Both the position numbers and the translations under genes were made by a program. From positions 9,001,295-9,065,294 of the forward strand of contig NC_049916.1 of NCBI RefSeq assembly GCF_001411555.2: a DNA stretch of 64,000 bases, read 5' to 3'. The notes below the pieces were generated by a model. The model was not told the DNA's origin. It ran no database searches and saw nothing but the letters and a program-made list of their open reading frames with translations. Origin of the DNA: Juglans regia (lineage: Eukaryota > Streptophyta > Magnoliopsida > Fagales > Juglandaceae). Of this stretch, positions 22,213 through 34,432 are shown piece by piece; position 1 is the stretch's first letter; each line of letters starts with the position of its first letter.

Positions 22213-24706
22213 TGTAATGCCCCAAACCCAGGTGGCTTGGAGAATTACTACCTGCACTCATAAACATGTCTCCCAACACATCCAAAGAATCTCCAAAGAC
22301 TTCATAAGCGAAATCAATCTCATATATTCTAAATAATCTCATTACAAACCCCACACAATCTTTAATGCAATAATAATAAATCAAAGGGTCCACAGTCTCC
22401 CAATAATAGTAACATGCCAAACTGATAAAATCATAGGTCCTGTTAAACCCAAAATATAATTAAATCTTGACATAATAAACTGATACATCTTAAGTCTCAA
22501 CAAATCTAAACATCAAGAAGAACCTCAAACTCTTCTTCTAACAATGGTACCCTTAGGTACATGACCGTCTATCCATATCTAGCCAAGCTCCAAATTCTAT
22601 TCCTGACCCCCAGCTGGGTCGTCAATAACATCTGAAAAATAATGAAGATAAGGGAGTGAGTTATCAACAACTCAGTAAGCAGAAAACCTATACTAGTGTG
22701 TAAACATGAGCCCTTTTTAAAAAGTTTAGTATGCAGATACAAAACACTTTATTTTCATGTGCATATCTCAATACGTATTATTAGAAAAATCAGAGCGACA
22801 TTTCAACCCTTTCATATTCATAAACCATTTCATATTCAATAACACTTTGGCATAACATAACTGAATATCTTCATCTTATCATATCATATCGTGTCATATC
22901 AAATACCATGTTTAACCCCCGTGGTAGGGTTGTGCTATCCCCGGTGGCCAAACCAGGCAGTATCATATTGTGTAACTTTCCCTTTTTCAATCTCGGAGTC
23001 CCGAGTGTGCACATAGAAAAGAACACATAAAAGACCACTTTGTTTCCAAAATGGGTGCACTCATATCATATCATATCATGTTGGTACCAACCATATCACG
23101 TGAACCAGTATCATCATATCACAAACATACTTAGAATCAGAATAAAACAGATAAGTATGCCAAAGGTTTTTAATATTCATATCGTATCAACTGCATGTTG
23201 AACATATTCACATCATTTCCATTTGATCATAAACAAACCCAAATCATTTTATATCATACGTACAAAAAAATTCACAGATATCGCAATCGCTCTCTTTTGC
23301 ACATTTCAGAATCATGTCAAATATTGCGCATGTCTCTTTCATACGTATCTCATGAGTAAATGCAAAAAATATATTTACTGAGGTTGTTTTTCACATTTTC
23401 TTTTAAAAATAAAATGCACATTTTTACAAGCCAATCTCACTTCATTTCTTTTATGCAAATCTAGTATAGGAACCTCGCTTACCTGACTCTTGTAGCGTAT
23501 TATCTATGCCTTGAAAATGACCTCTATCAGTCTCGTCACCTATTCATAAAATAAAATATATAAACTAAGTGTTAAAAGAAGAAATGACACAACCTCCATC
23601 TAAAAAATTAAAACCCACAATCCCAAACCATATAATAGCAAAAATAGCTTACTAAGCCAACCATGTAGTAATCTGGACAGCCCTAATTTCAATCCAAAAT
23701 ACCCTATACTAATCTTAATATTTACTAAAACACCCTCCAAAGTCAACGTCCAACACCAATAATCAAAATATAAACCCCACTTCAAAGGCCTCTAACTCCA
23801 AGCAATCCTCACAACTCAACCAAAATTACAACAACAATGTAATTCCAAATAACTTAACCTCCACTTCAAACGGTCGTATAGAAACCCGAACAGTACAAAA
23901 ACAGCCCCTAATCAATTCCAAATGTCACTCGGTTTACTCTGCTCGACCAACCCACAATAATCCACAATTCTAAGACCATTCCAATACAAAGTGTTGGCTT
24001 ACGCACAAAAATGACTGGGAACTCACGAACAACACTTTCAAGTATATCATAGAAGTGAAAAATAACTGCCTCGAAGTGAAAGTGTGTGTGCGTGCTTATG
24101 AGACCAAGAATGAAAAATGGCTTACCAACGAAAAGCCAAAACCGTAAGCCCAAGAACCAGAAACCACAAGCAAAAACTAAAACTGCAAGTGATGAAACAG
24201 AGAGGGTCGACTGAGAGGGTTAAGTTTAGGGTCTAACATGAAGAATAGAAGAGAGGGAGAAAGAGATACCTGTAGGCAGGAAAAAAAATCACCAAGTGGA
24301 AGAGGAAGAGTCGCGTATGAAGAGGAAAAAAAAAAACCAACTACCGAAAACAGGGGTACACGCTAGGGAGAAGCACAGTGATCTGCTGCCATGGAGGGAA
24401 AAATCGAAATGAGGAGATTTAGGCCATGTAATTCAGACGCACGAAAACAACCCAAAGAAAACAAGGAAAAGCGGTTGGCGAAAATGGTTTACCTGTGAAG
24501 GGTGTGTCTGCACGAGGGAAACCCAGAAGCAGAAAAAGAAAAGAAACCGTAAGAGGAAGAGGGGGAAAAGAAATCGGGGGGGAAAAGAGAAGAGTTGAGG
24601 AAGGAATTACTAACCTCCAAAACGAAGCCGTTCGCACACCACCAAGGAAAAGGGCCTGGGCCCTCACGCACGAACCGGCCTCACCAAAATAAAACTGGGC
24701 CTTACA
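22213..24706 (-). repeat. E2 5' LTR
   Basis: 2494 bp, the partner of 14603-17134. It lacks about 38 bp near 24128 that the other copy has. It ends GGGCCTTACA and is followed by the duplication tgttt. Confidence 0.93.
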
Positions 24707-24990
24707 TGTTTTGAAGTAATTGATGGTTATTTTATGTTGGGCATTAAACACACATATGGTCTGTTATATTATTATAGCAGCGGTAATATGGTATGACTTA
24801 TGGATATTATTTTGGATAGATAAAGTATATTTCTCTAATATTGATGCATGTTATCTTTAGCATGAACTTGCATTCTAACTTTTCTGTTGCGATTATTTTG
24901 TATACATATGCCGGACATACATACATACATATATATATATAAGGCCGGGTTTCGCCCATGTGGCATGCATCCTGACATCGTGGGCTTCTA
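24707..24990. repeat. LTR-like remnant, right of E2
   Basis: Continuation of the 13657-14602 remnant after the E2 duplication. It has 'ttctgttgcgattattttgtatac' followed by a short TA-rich run and 'gggtttcgcccatgtggcatg', comparable with 'atccgctgcga' near the ends of the LTRs at 36442 and 43066. Its exact right end is not clear. Confidence 0.45.
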
Positions 24991-26200
24991 ACACATAGAT
25001 TATCAAAATCTTAAGAGTGAGATATGTGAATATGGAGTTAGAATCTTGTTACTATAGATAAGAGGTTTTATATGTCTTTGGGACCCTGTGGAAGTTCCAA
25101 GAGTACGAGGTAGGGGACAATATTCCCTTTTTAGTAAGAAATAACGAATGCTCTCATAATTTTGATATGAGATGGGCAAAGTTTCATTCTCTAGTGTTTG
25201 AATATTTCTCCAAATGTAGACATTATGATTGGTCATATATGATGGCTCTGGCAAGGTTATTAGTAAACCAAGTCCGTGCCACATGGCAAGGTTATTGCTA
25301 GAGATCAACGTCTCTATGCTTTAGGATCTCCAAACTTCTTCATTAAAAATATTTACTATATAAGCAGTTCTAAAGCATGTGCTATCACGCATCCATAGAA
25401 TTAACTACTTAATTTATATTTGTTGTTTTTCGATCGTTCTTTTTATGTTTTGAGTTTGCAGTTTTTAACTCTTTAAAGTAGGAGGCTCTAAAGTCTAAAC
25501 GAATGATAGCAATCTTGTCCGATCACTTTAGATGGGAGCCCGAAAAGAATAAAAAATAATAGAGGAAGAGAGAAAACTTATGTACGAAGAAAATTTTCAT
25601 CAGTTTCGTAGAAAGAGGGAAACACAGTTCACACGAAATATTGGTCAAGATCATACCCAAGAGTACTTTAAGAATATTTTTGAAAAATATTCATAATTTC
25701 CAGAAATCCATGCATAGAGAACTGTACTCAAATATATATAAGAAGTGTCATAATTTCCTTCTTACTTAGCAAGAAGGAAATCCCCTCCCCCCGCTCTTCT
25801 TGTTGCCCAAGTTTGCACTTTTGAGTTCTTCTCAGTTCCATCGTTATTGTTCCCATCATGGAAAACAAAAGTAACACTGCCACAGAAGGCTTAGAAAGTC
25901 CGAGTGCCCAATCGTTTTCCCAGACTTGGAACCCAAACAAGAATATGTTAAAGGGTATGGAACATAACATTAAACAACGTTTGTCATTCCTGAACTTAGT
26001 ACACAAGTGTTACAAAGCTATCATATTCGTCAATGTTCGTTCCCTTAGAATGCAATTACATGCTGCCACTTCTCACTTAAGAGTGAGGTGGGCTCCTCAG
26101 CCCATGCATGCCTACGTTAGCTTGAGTATACTTCGGCAAGAAGTAGTTGTACTCATCTTTTGGCGCCAGAGGTAGAGACTGCTTTCTCTTTACCCTCGTC
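24991..26200. other. Intergenic region upstream of the RDR1-like gene
   Basis: About 1.2 kb of AT-rich single-copy-looking DNA. I looked for the missing RRM-like coding exon of RDR1 and found nothing resembling it on the + strand. An open frame at 25858-26175 (105 codons, starting MENKSNTATEGLES) has a plausible Ser/Asn-rich start but no family I recognise, and its second half looks like chance translation. It could be an unrelated small exon or noise. Confidence 0.4.
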
Positions 26201-26270
26201 TATATATAGTGGATCATGAGCCTTGTTTTTTCCCACGCCAGCAATTCTACACTCGGTGTTTTCCTTTCAG
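26201..26270 (+). promoter_or_regulatory. Putative TATA box and 5' leader of the RDR1-like gene
   Basis: TATATATAG at 26201-26209 follows a pyrimidine-rich stretch about 415 bp before the first ATG in the RDR1 frame. A possible leader exon would end at CAG|GTCAGG (26270/26271). A matching acceptor CTTCAG ends at 26576 and would put the next exon in the RDR1 frame. All of this is inference from motifs; no transcript is available. Confidence 0.4.
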
Positions 26271-26615
26271 GTCAGGTTCTCTCTCTCTCTAATTCTCATT
26301 CCCTTCCCCTTTGTCAACCTGGTGGTTTTGAGTATATATATTGCTTTGAAATCTGAATGCTGGGTGGTTTCAGATTGGCTTGAATTGTGTTTGTGCTTTT
26401 TCTTGTGGGTTACTGTGTTTTTGAATTGTAGTTTCTCTCAAATACAGTAATATGCATTGCATTGTGTAATGCATGTGTTCCAGTTTTCTTGGTTGTCGGT
26501 TGACTCTGTTTGCTCTGTGTAACCTACTGATATAGTGTTTGTATACTGAAACTGCAGTTGAAGCTTGCGACTTCAGTTTGACATTGTACCCGAGCCAAAG
26601 ATCTTTCTATATATC

Positions 26616-29600
26616 ATGAATAAAATACCGCTGCACTTTGGAAATCAGGTTTCGGAGGACAGTTTTTCTGTGCTTTGGAAACTGGAAGATGTCTCTGGGA
26701 AATTTGATTTCAAAAACAAAAACTTGTTTTTCTTTTTTTCCTATCTTTCCAAAGTGTACAAGTTTCAGATCTCTTTCGACAACATTAGGAAGATTGAGCT
26801 ATATCTTCCACCTGGTCAAGCAAAAAAGTTTCTTCTCATTCAGGTTAGCTGGTGAAAGATTTCATCAATATCTCTCAATATGCATAGGTTGCTATACTCT
26901 TTCTTACAAGCATTTTTTATATTATTACAGTTTACTGATATTAATGGTTTTTGCGTCGAAATTGCCACACTTTTTCTTCTAACTTAACGAGTTCTATCTT
27001 CTCTATTTTGCTAGTTACTCGGTGCTCCAAGGATATATGTGAAAGATGTCTCTGATGTTGGTCATTATGAATGGGTCAGAGAAGTTGATTTCACTCCATC
27101 CAGCTCCATTGGCCAATCTTATGCTCTATGTTTGGAGCTTCCAAAAAAGAGGCGGCTTCCGAATTTACATCTTGAATTTGTCCATTATAAAGAAATTGAA
27201 GACCAATTTGGATTGATAGAAGGCTCTCCTTACCCATTCAGTTCAGGTCTTGTGCCCATTGTGAATCCACCCACAGGCTTTCACCTGCCATACAAAATCT
27301 TGTTTAAGATCAACTCTTTGATTCAGCATGGATGTGTTCCTGAGCCAGCAATTGTTAACGCTTTTTATAGGTTGGTCGATCCAAAGAAAATAAAAATCAA
27401 GATGCCAAAGAAAATCAAAATCAAGATGATAGAAAGTGCCCTGGACAAGCTTTTTCATTTGAAGGACTGCTGCTATGAACCTGTGAAATGGCTCAAGCAG
27501 GCGTACACAACATACCCAACATCTACTCGATTTCAAACAACTCCTGCTATTTCTTTAGATGATGGACTGGTATATATACACAGGGTTCAAATTACTCCAT
27601 CTAAAGTATACTTCGGTGGTCCAGAGTTGAATCTCTCCAACAGAGTATTGCGCCATTATCCTGAAGATATTGACAATTTCCTGCGTGTTTCTTTTGTCGA
27701 TGAGGACTTGGATAAAATGTACTCAATAGCTTTATCTCCACGTTCATCATCTGCAAAGGAGGATAAGCAAACTAGAGTTTATGATAGGATACTATCCACT
27801 CTCAGAGATGGAATAGTTATTGGGGATAAGAAGTTTGAGTTTCTTGCCTTTTCAAACAGTCAGCTACGAGAAAATTCTGTTTGGATGTTTGCTTCAAGAT
27901 CTGGCTTGACTGCAGCAGATATCAGAGAATGGATGGGTGATTTTCGAGAGATAAGGAATGTGGCAAAATATTGTGCCAGACTGGGTCAGTCTTTTGGCTC
28001 TTCTAGAGAAACTGCCAGCGTTGGCATAGATGAAATTGAAGTTATTCCCGATGTAGAAGTTAAGAGGGGAGAAGCCACGTATTGTTTCTCAGATGGCATA
28101 GGGAAGATATCTGAAGAATTGGCTCGCAAAGTGGCAACAATGTTACGCTGCAACTCTGTTCCATCAGCATTTCAGATTCGATATGGAGGGTACAAAGGTG
28201 TTGTGGCTGTTGATCCGACATCATCGGTGAAGTTGTCATTGAGAAAGAGCATGTGTAAATACGAATCTGATAACACAAAACTCGATGTTTTGGCATGGAG
28301 TAAGCCTCAGCCCTGTTTTCTCAATCGTCAGATAATAACTCTTTTGTCTAGCCTCGGGGTTAAGGATCAAGCTTTTCGAAAAAGGCAAAAGAAGGCTATA
28401 CATCAATTGAATACCATATTAATAAATCCTTTGAGAGCACAGGATGCACTGAAAATGATGTTCACAGGGGAGATCTCAAAAGTTCTTAAGGAAATGCTTA
28501 TATGTGGTTACAAGCCAAATGCAGAACCATTTCTTTCAATGATGCTTCAAACATTCCGTGCATCTAAGTTGATGGACATGCAGTTGAGAACAAGGATTTT
28601 TGTTCCAAATGGAAGAGCTTTGATGGGATGCCTTGACGAAACCAGGACATTGGAATATGGTCAAGTATTTCTGCAAGTTTCTCGCTTTAGTAGGGAGCTC
28701 GGTAACCCAAATAACTTCATGATCTGTGAAGGTCAGGTGGTTGTTGCTAAAAACCCTTGTCTACACCCAGGAGATGTGGGAGTCCTCGAAGCTGTGAACG
28801 TGCCAGCCCTACATCATATGGTGGATTGTGTTGTTTTTCCACAAAAGGGAGAGAGGTAAGAGTTTAACATCCCATTTATATGAGACTTTAATCTATAAAA
28901 ACATAAGACTCATCACATACATGCAGACATACATGTGAATGTAATATTAATGACTGCCTATTTGTACTTTTAGACCACATCCAAACGAATATTCGGGAAG
29001 TGATTTGGATGGAGATTTGTACTTCGTCTCTTGGGATCGTGATCTTATTCCTCCTCGTCCAATTAAACCAATGGAATATAATCCAGCACCTGCTAAGCAA
29101 CTCGATCATGATGTTACAATAGAGGTATTTTGATAATTTCTTTACATTTGTCCATAACAATTGAGAGAATCATCTATGCTTGCATTTCCAATGAGAATAT
29201 ATATAGAAGTATATAGACATGTACGTAAGAAGTTCATGTTTCCATATTGACATCTATATCGAAACAAAGTTGGTGACACAACATTTCATTCCTCTCTCCT
29301 GTTTGCATGCAGTCATTGAAAAGCATGTTATTGTTGTCTTGCAGGAAGTAGAAAAGTATTTCACAGACTATATAGTCAACGACAATTTAGGAATCATCGA
29401 TAATGCCCACGTCGTCTTTGCAGATAGGGAGCCCGATAAAGCAATGAGCTCTAACTGTATGAAGCTTGCGGAGCTTCACTCAATTGCTGTTGACTTCCCA
29501 AAAACTGGTATTGTAGCCAAAATACCTCCTGATCTACGAGTCGAAGAGTATCCCGATTTTATGGAAAAGCCTAATAAAAAGAGCTACATATCAAGATCTG

Positions 29601-30103
29601 TTATCGGAAAGCTTTATCGAGAAGTGAAAGACATTGCATCGCCCACTTTGGATTTAGCAAAACAGTATTATGACTCTGACATGGAAGTAGACGGCTTTCA
29701 GGACTATCTCAGTGATGCTTTGAAATACAAAAGTGACTATGATTACAAGTTGGGGAATTTGATGGACGATTATGGGATCAAAACTGAAGCTGAAATTCTC
29801 AGCGGCAATGTTTTGAAAATGTCAAAACATTTTGATAGGAAGAGGGATCTGGATGCAATTAAATATGCTGTAAAGTCACTAAGAAAGGAAGCAAGGAACT
29901 GGTTCAACGAGGGGAGTGATGCAGACAGTACTGATAACGCAAAAGCAAAAGCATCAGCCTGGTATCATGTCACATATCATTATACTTACTGGGGTCGCCA
30001 CAATGAGGGAACTCAGGGAATGGATAGGGCCCATTTCCTTAGTTTTCCATGGTGTATCTATGACAAGCTTCTGCAAATCAAGAAGGATAAAAAGAGCATA
30101 TAA
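26616..30103 (+). CDS. RDR1: RNA-dependent RNA polymerase, RDR1 type, without recognisable N-terminal RRM
   Basis: Copies single-stranded RNA into double-stranded RNA to feed Dicer-like enzymes in antiviral and transgene silencing (established for the RDR1 family). Exons by GT/AG and frame: 26616-26843, 27015-28855, 28974-29124, 29345-30103; 992 residues from the first in-frame ATG. RDR1 similarity is visible slightly upstream (FDIVPEP, 26577 on). Motifs: FSDGIGKIS (about residue 434), IRYGGYKGVVAVDP, PNGRALMGCLDETRTLEYGQ, and the catalytic SGSDLDGDLYFVSWD (DLDGD at about 700-704), the alpha-clade form, unlike the DFDGD of RDR3-5. The C-terminal third is full length. RDR1 proteins are usually about 1,100 residues: roughly the first 100, the RRM-like part, are not found here. 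Residues 199-214 are a duplicated PKKIKIKM. Otherwise the frames are clean, so the gene could still be expressed. Confidence 0.92.
27381..27428 (+). repeat. 24-bp tandem duplication inside the RDR1-like coding sequence
   Basis: Two adjacent 24-bp copies (27381-27404 and 27405-27428) differing at one base, each encoding PKKIKIKM. The insertion preserves the frame and adds eight residues, making a local Lys-rich basic patch. Confidence 0.9.
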
Positions 30104-30731
30104 TTTCTTCACAAGTACTACTGTCGTCGTCGTCGATGATTGCATTTCTCTAAGCAAGTACTTATGTATATTTGATAGCAGTTTGATATGGCTACTATTT
30201 TAACTTTTGTGTACTGTTATTGGTATTTGCTTGTAAATGCTCCAGGCAGATTTTTGGAGCTTGAGAATATGTATTAGTTTATATTGTATTTGAATAGATT
30301 TCCAGTACTTGTGCATCTCTTTATATTACAATTGGTTTGGAATGATTGTATTCTTTTAATATAATTTTGTCGTGTTTATTTATTTGAACTTGCTTGCTCC
30401 TAGTTGGCTTTGATTAATTTCAAAACGATTACATATGGCATTGTTTAAAAGATGGATCATCATCACCAGTCTGATGCTTGACCTGCATTTATGATTATTA
30501 CAAAAGTATGATCATAGCTTTTGGCCAAACAAAGTTGCAGTGTTGACCTTATTTTGATAGTCCAATAAAAAATGTTTCTTCTATTCAGTTATGTGTGTGA
30601 GTTGGTTCTACGACCAGATGGGAGAAAAAAAATTGATGTTTGGTAATCTCTCTGCCTCTCTCTGAAAAAATTATTTTCTAAAACTTTATCTTAAATTCTT
30701 TGAGTTTCCATTAACTACATACAACTCTATA
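30104..30731 (+). other. 3' flank of the RDR1-like gene
   Basis: AT-rich 3' untranslated and intergenic DNA with a (GTC)n-like stretch at 30121-30134 and a possible polyadenylation signal AATAAA at 30564. It ends with the ctata duplication of the next insertion, about 630 bp after the stop codon. No gene is seen. Confidence 0.6.
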
Positions 30732-33352
30732 TGTAACGCCCCGTCCCCGAGGGTCCGGAGAGTTAACTCATATTACCAGATAATCAACTCCAACGTTACT
30801 AATACTCTTCCAAAAGATTCAAAAAAAAAAAAAAAAAAAAAAAAAAGATTCAAATCAAATGTAAACACTTCAAATTTAATTAACCACACCTACTCGCATA
30901 TAAAATCCTCAATACAGTAACCCCAAAAAATTTTACCAACTTCTCTACATGTCACTTATACTCACATTTCAACAATATAATTATCAAAAATTACCAATAC
31001 TCATCGAAAGCTTTCTATTCTTAATCCACTATTCTTAAGTCATCTAACCCAATTCTTCATAGTCCTGATCCTCAGCTGAAATTTCCAACAATCATCTGAA
31101 AATATTGGAGATAAGAGGGGGGTGAGTTATCAACAACTCAGTAAGCAGAGAACATATACTAGTATGCAAACATGAACATTTACAGATTTCAGAATGCAGA
31201 ACAAAACACTTTATTTTCAGAATGCAGAGTCAGAACATGTTATAAAGATATCAAAGCAAAAGTTCAAAAATATTCTTATTCAAATTCTTTTGGCATAGCA
31301 TAACTGACCACCATCGTACCAGAGCATCATATCGCATCAAAGGCCATGTTTAACTCCTGTGGTAGGGTTGTGCAAACCCCGGTAGCTAACCGAGTAGAAA
31401 CAGAATGTGAATCTTCCTCTTATTTATTCTCGAAGTCCCGAGTGTGCACACAGGAAAGACCACCAGAAAACCACTTTGTTTCTAAAGTGAGTGCACCAGA
31501 AACAGAACAGTTGGAACCAACCCAAACATAAGCGACTATTAACACCCGTGGTAGGTCAAATAGGTCACCATCCACAAACCACATCCCGATTCAGAATGTC
31601 ATGCCAAAAGTTTTCAGAAATCACATCATATCAGAATACGGAACACCTTCAGAACAGAACAGAATTTTCAGAAATCATACCATATCAGAGTACAGAACAT
31701 CTTCAGAACAGAACAGAGTTTTCAGAAATCACAAAACATAATTTTATGCACAAACTTTCATATTTGCTCTTTTTTTCATAGTTTAGAAGCAAAATGCAAA
31801 ATAGCTCATGTCTACACCAGTCATACCAGAAAATACTTTATTCTTAAACAGAATCTCATGAGTAATGCAGAACAAATAACTGAGGTAGTTCAAATATATT
31901 TTCATAACAAAACATGTTTATTTTCAAAAATCAACCTCAGTCCATTTTATTTTATGCAACTTAGCCTTTCAGAATTTTCCTCAAAAATGTTGAGTCGACT
32001 ATAAATCGTCACCTATAAAAATAATCACATAATTTTCGTAAGTTTCTAATCAATTACGTATTCTGATATTTAAGCCTAAGCTTCTTAAACAACCTATTTT
32101 AATTTCTAAAAACTTAAAACCTTCATAATCCCAAAGTATATCATCACTTTCTAAAATCACCAATATCCACCATAACTCACGTCAAACACAAAACACCAAT
32201 ATTTAAATCCGAAACAGCCAACAAATCTCGTAGCATAAACCAATCACACAAACAACTCTATCATCCAATCCAACCGACCCCCTTACTCCTCGGACTCAGT
32301 CCGGCACAACCAACCAATTCACAGTAAATATGAGTTAGCATGAAATACATTTAAATCTCAAAAGTTCTTTGAAAAAAATACTTACAATGTCATAATATAA
32401 TTTTTGAAAGATCACGAAGCTGTAAGAAGCGACAACGCAGCAACAAAACAGTGCCAAATACACTGTGGCCGTGGGTCTCAAAGACCCACTTGTGAACGGG
32501 TACAAACGAAGACCCGAGATTAATAGGGTAGGGCCTAGAGATGTTGGTGAAGCTAGTGGTGGTGGTGGTTGGCCGTGGATGGCGGCGCAAAGGGTGGTTG
32601 AAGTGCAAAATACCCAAAACGGAAATGAGGTTAGTTGTGCTTCACCAGTGATAGATCGGAGCTGGGGTTGGATCCATTGGGTTGCTAGGAGGTGGAGGAT
32701 GAAGTGGTGAATAAATGGTGGTCGAAGGTGGCGCGACAGCGGCGCAAGGAGTGGCCCGACTTGGAGAAGCTCGTGGTGGCTAACGGCCGCGCGAGGAGGG
32801 CTGGAAATGGAAGGGTGGGGTCGCCGGGCGGTGGGGAAGCTGATGGGAGGGGCAGTGTCGGTCATCGCCTGCTCACGACGGCGGGCTGGGGGAGAGGGGC
32901 GACGCACGGGAAGAGAGAGGAAGAGACGGGGCGCGCGCGAGAGAAGGAGAAGAAAGAGAAAGAAAAAGAAGAGAAAAGAAAAAGGAAGAAAGAGAAAGAG
33001 GAAAGAGAAAATGTAAGAAAAGAAATGAGGTCCAATCCTCACATCTTGGGTCACAAAAATGATCAAACGGAAACGATTTTAAAACAGCAAGTCAAATAAA
33101 AGAATTCAAACGTAGTGATTAAAATGAAAATAAATAATTAAATCCAACAAGAAGTTAATTTAATATGAAAAGAAAATTAAATTCATAACAATAATTAATA
33201 ATAAGGAAACATGTCAAATTTAATTTTCACAAATTAAAAATCATAAAAATAAACTCACTAAAATCTGAAAATTTAAAACAAGATAATCAAATTTTAAATT
33301 AATAAAAAATAATCCTTCAATTAAAAATACACTAAAAATACGGGGTGTTACA
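30732..33352 (-). mobile_element. Solo LTR B, chimeric
   Basis: 2621 bp, TGTAACGCCCCG...CGGGGTGTTACA with the duplication ctata (30727-30731 and 33353-33357). The left part to about 32190 matches solo LTR E (59692-62687). The right part from about 32220 matches the inverse of 36442-37570. In minus-strand reading this is the U3 of one family joined to the R/U5 of another. The open frames at 32335-33066 and 32390-32617 lie in the U3 half and are judged non-genic. Confidence 0.88.
31610..31740. repeat. Two-copy tandem repeat in solo LTR B
   Basis: A unit of about 60 bp containing 'ttttcagaaatca', 'atcagaatac' and 'ttcagaacagaacag' occurs twice, followed by the start of a third copy. Confidence 0.7.
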
Positions 33353-34178
33353 CTATATGTCTATACTGGAATGAAACCATTACTTGACCCCCCATGGCTT
33401 CTTTGGTATCAAAGATTATATCCAATTCCCAAAATGCCGTTATCAATGGAAGACAAAGTCTTGACTCGGTTGTTATTGCCAATTTGTTTCTTGCCAATGC
33501 ATATCTACCATTCATTTTTCAGTATTTGTAAACAGTACCCCCCATGTGCATTTTTAGTAGCACTTGAGGTCTACTATGTTGCACAGGGGTCTCCTCTCGG
33601 GCTTTATTGTGGGAACTAGGAATGAGTCTTCTTATAGGTCAGAGTTTTGTTCTGACTTACAAGTCATCTCCTCCCTATGTGGTCCAAAACAAGAACCCTC
33701 TCAAGCTTTAGTTGTTTGGCTACATGTTGGTTTGCTCTGCCCTGCAGATGATTACAAGAATAATTTATATTGATATTTTGCTACTCTCAGGATATATCTT
33801 TTGGTTCAATTATTTTAAGACAGTTTTTATTTTGAGGGTATACTGATCTTTTACTATTACTTGTGTTTCAAGGGTGTTTGTTGAAGTCCAAAAGAGAGAG
33901 AAAGAACTCCAACATGCAAGGGAAGAGATCCATAAAAGAGAGGAGAACATCCAAAAGAGAGTGTTGTTTGCTACGATGAAGATCAATGGAAGATTAAGTT
34001 TGTGTTAGGGACTTTTTGTATGTTGTTAAGTTTGTTAGTGTTTCAATGTAGCCAAACTGGTGACTTGTAAACATTTTGCATTAATATACAGTCTTGTCGA
34101 AATTGTAATATGCAGTTTATGTTTCCAACTGCACCAGACTTATGATTCCTTCAATATAACCTATTTTCCAATAGATTT
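33353..34178. other. Intergenic DNA between two LTR insertions
   Basis: About 825 bp of unique-looking DNA with a purine-rich 'aaagagagagaaagaactcc' stretch near 33888. I see no gene, RNA gene or repeat structure. Confidence 0.5.
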
Positions 34179-34384
34179 TGTAACACCCGGACCCAATCAA
34201 GCTCAATTCTTTTATTTATTTGTTTTGTTTTAATTAATTAATTTATTTATTTTTTCACACGTTAATTTCCGCACGTTTTATCCTTTTCGTCTATTTTCTT
34301 TTTCTCCCCTAGGTCATCCTCTTGTCCACAACATGCATGCACACACACGATTCAGCTTTCATCCGCACACACATCTCTTATCTC

Positions 34385-34432
34385 TAGGGTTTTTTTTTCT
34401 TCATCGCAATATATATATATATATATATATAT
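34385..34432 (+). promoter_or_regulatory. Telo-box and TA-run in solo LTR C
   Basis: TAGGGTTT followed by an (AT)n run of about 24 bp. It is equivalent to 7411-7448 in solo LTR A and is probably the LTR core promoter, with the TATA region expanded as a microsatellite. Confidence 0.5.

Larger units (their letters stand above)
14603..24706 (-). mobile_element. E2: complete Tekay/Del-like chromovirus, inactivated
   Basis: A 10.1-kb LTR retrotransposon on the minus strand. LTRs are 14603-17134 and 22213-24706, with TG...CA ends and the duplication tgttt (14598-14602 and 24707-24711). The primer-binding site matches tRNA-iMet over 15 bases. A polypurine tract follows the left LTR. Gag has a cysteine-rich segment plus a CCHC knuckle ([14 protein letters not shown]), and pol ends in a chromodomain-like segment, both typical of the Tekay/Del clade. 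LTRs differ by a few percent and by one 38-bp length change. Several in-frame stops make it inactive. Confidence 0.94.

Noticed and set aside
25858..26175. 105-codon frame upstream of the RDR1-like gene considered as its missing N-terminus
   Set aside because: It has no RRM-like pattern, is not followed by a splice site that joins to 26577 in a convincing way, and the second half looks random.
26616..30103. Assignment to RDR2 or RDR6, or to the RDR3/4/5 group
   Set aside because: The DLDGD motif excludes RDR3-5 (DFDGD), and the LLGAPRIY, YCFSDGIGKIS and CLDETRTLEYGQ contexts fit RDR1 best by memory. A phylogeny would settle it.
30121..30134. GTC/GTCGTC trinucleotide run considered as an expanded repeat
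   Set aside because: Only about four units, in the 3' untranslated region; not remarkable.
32335..33066. 243-codon minus-strand frame rich in Pro, Ser and Arg
   Set aside because: It falls in the U3 half of solo LTR B, starts in a low-complexity run, and has no recognisable domain; the copy at 36749-37148 is shifted in frame.
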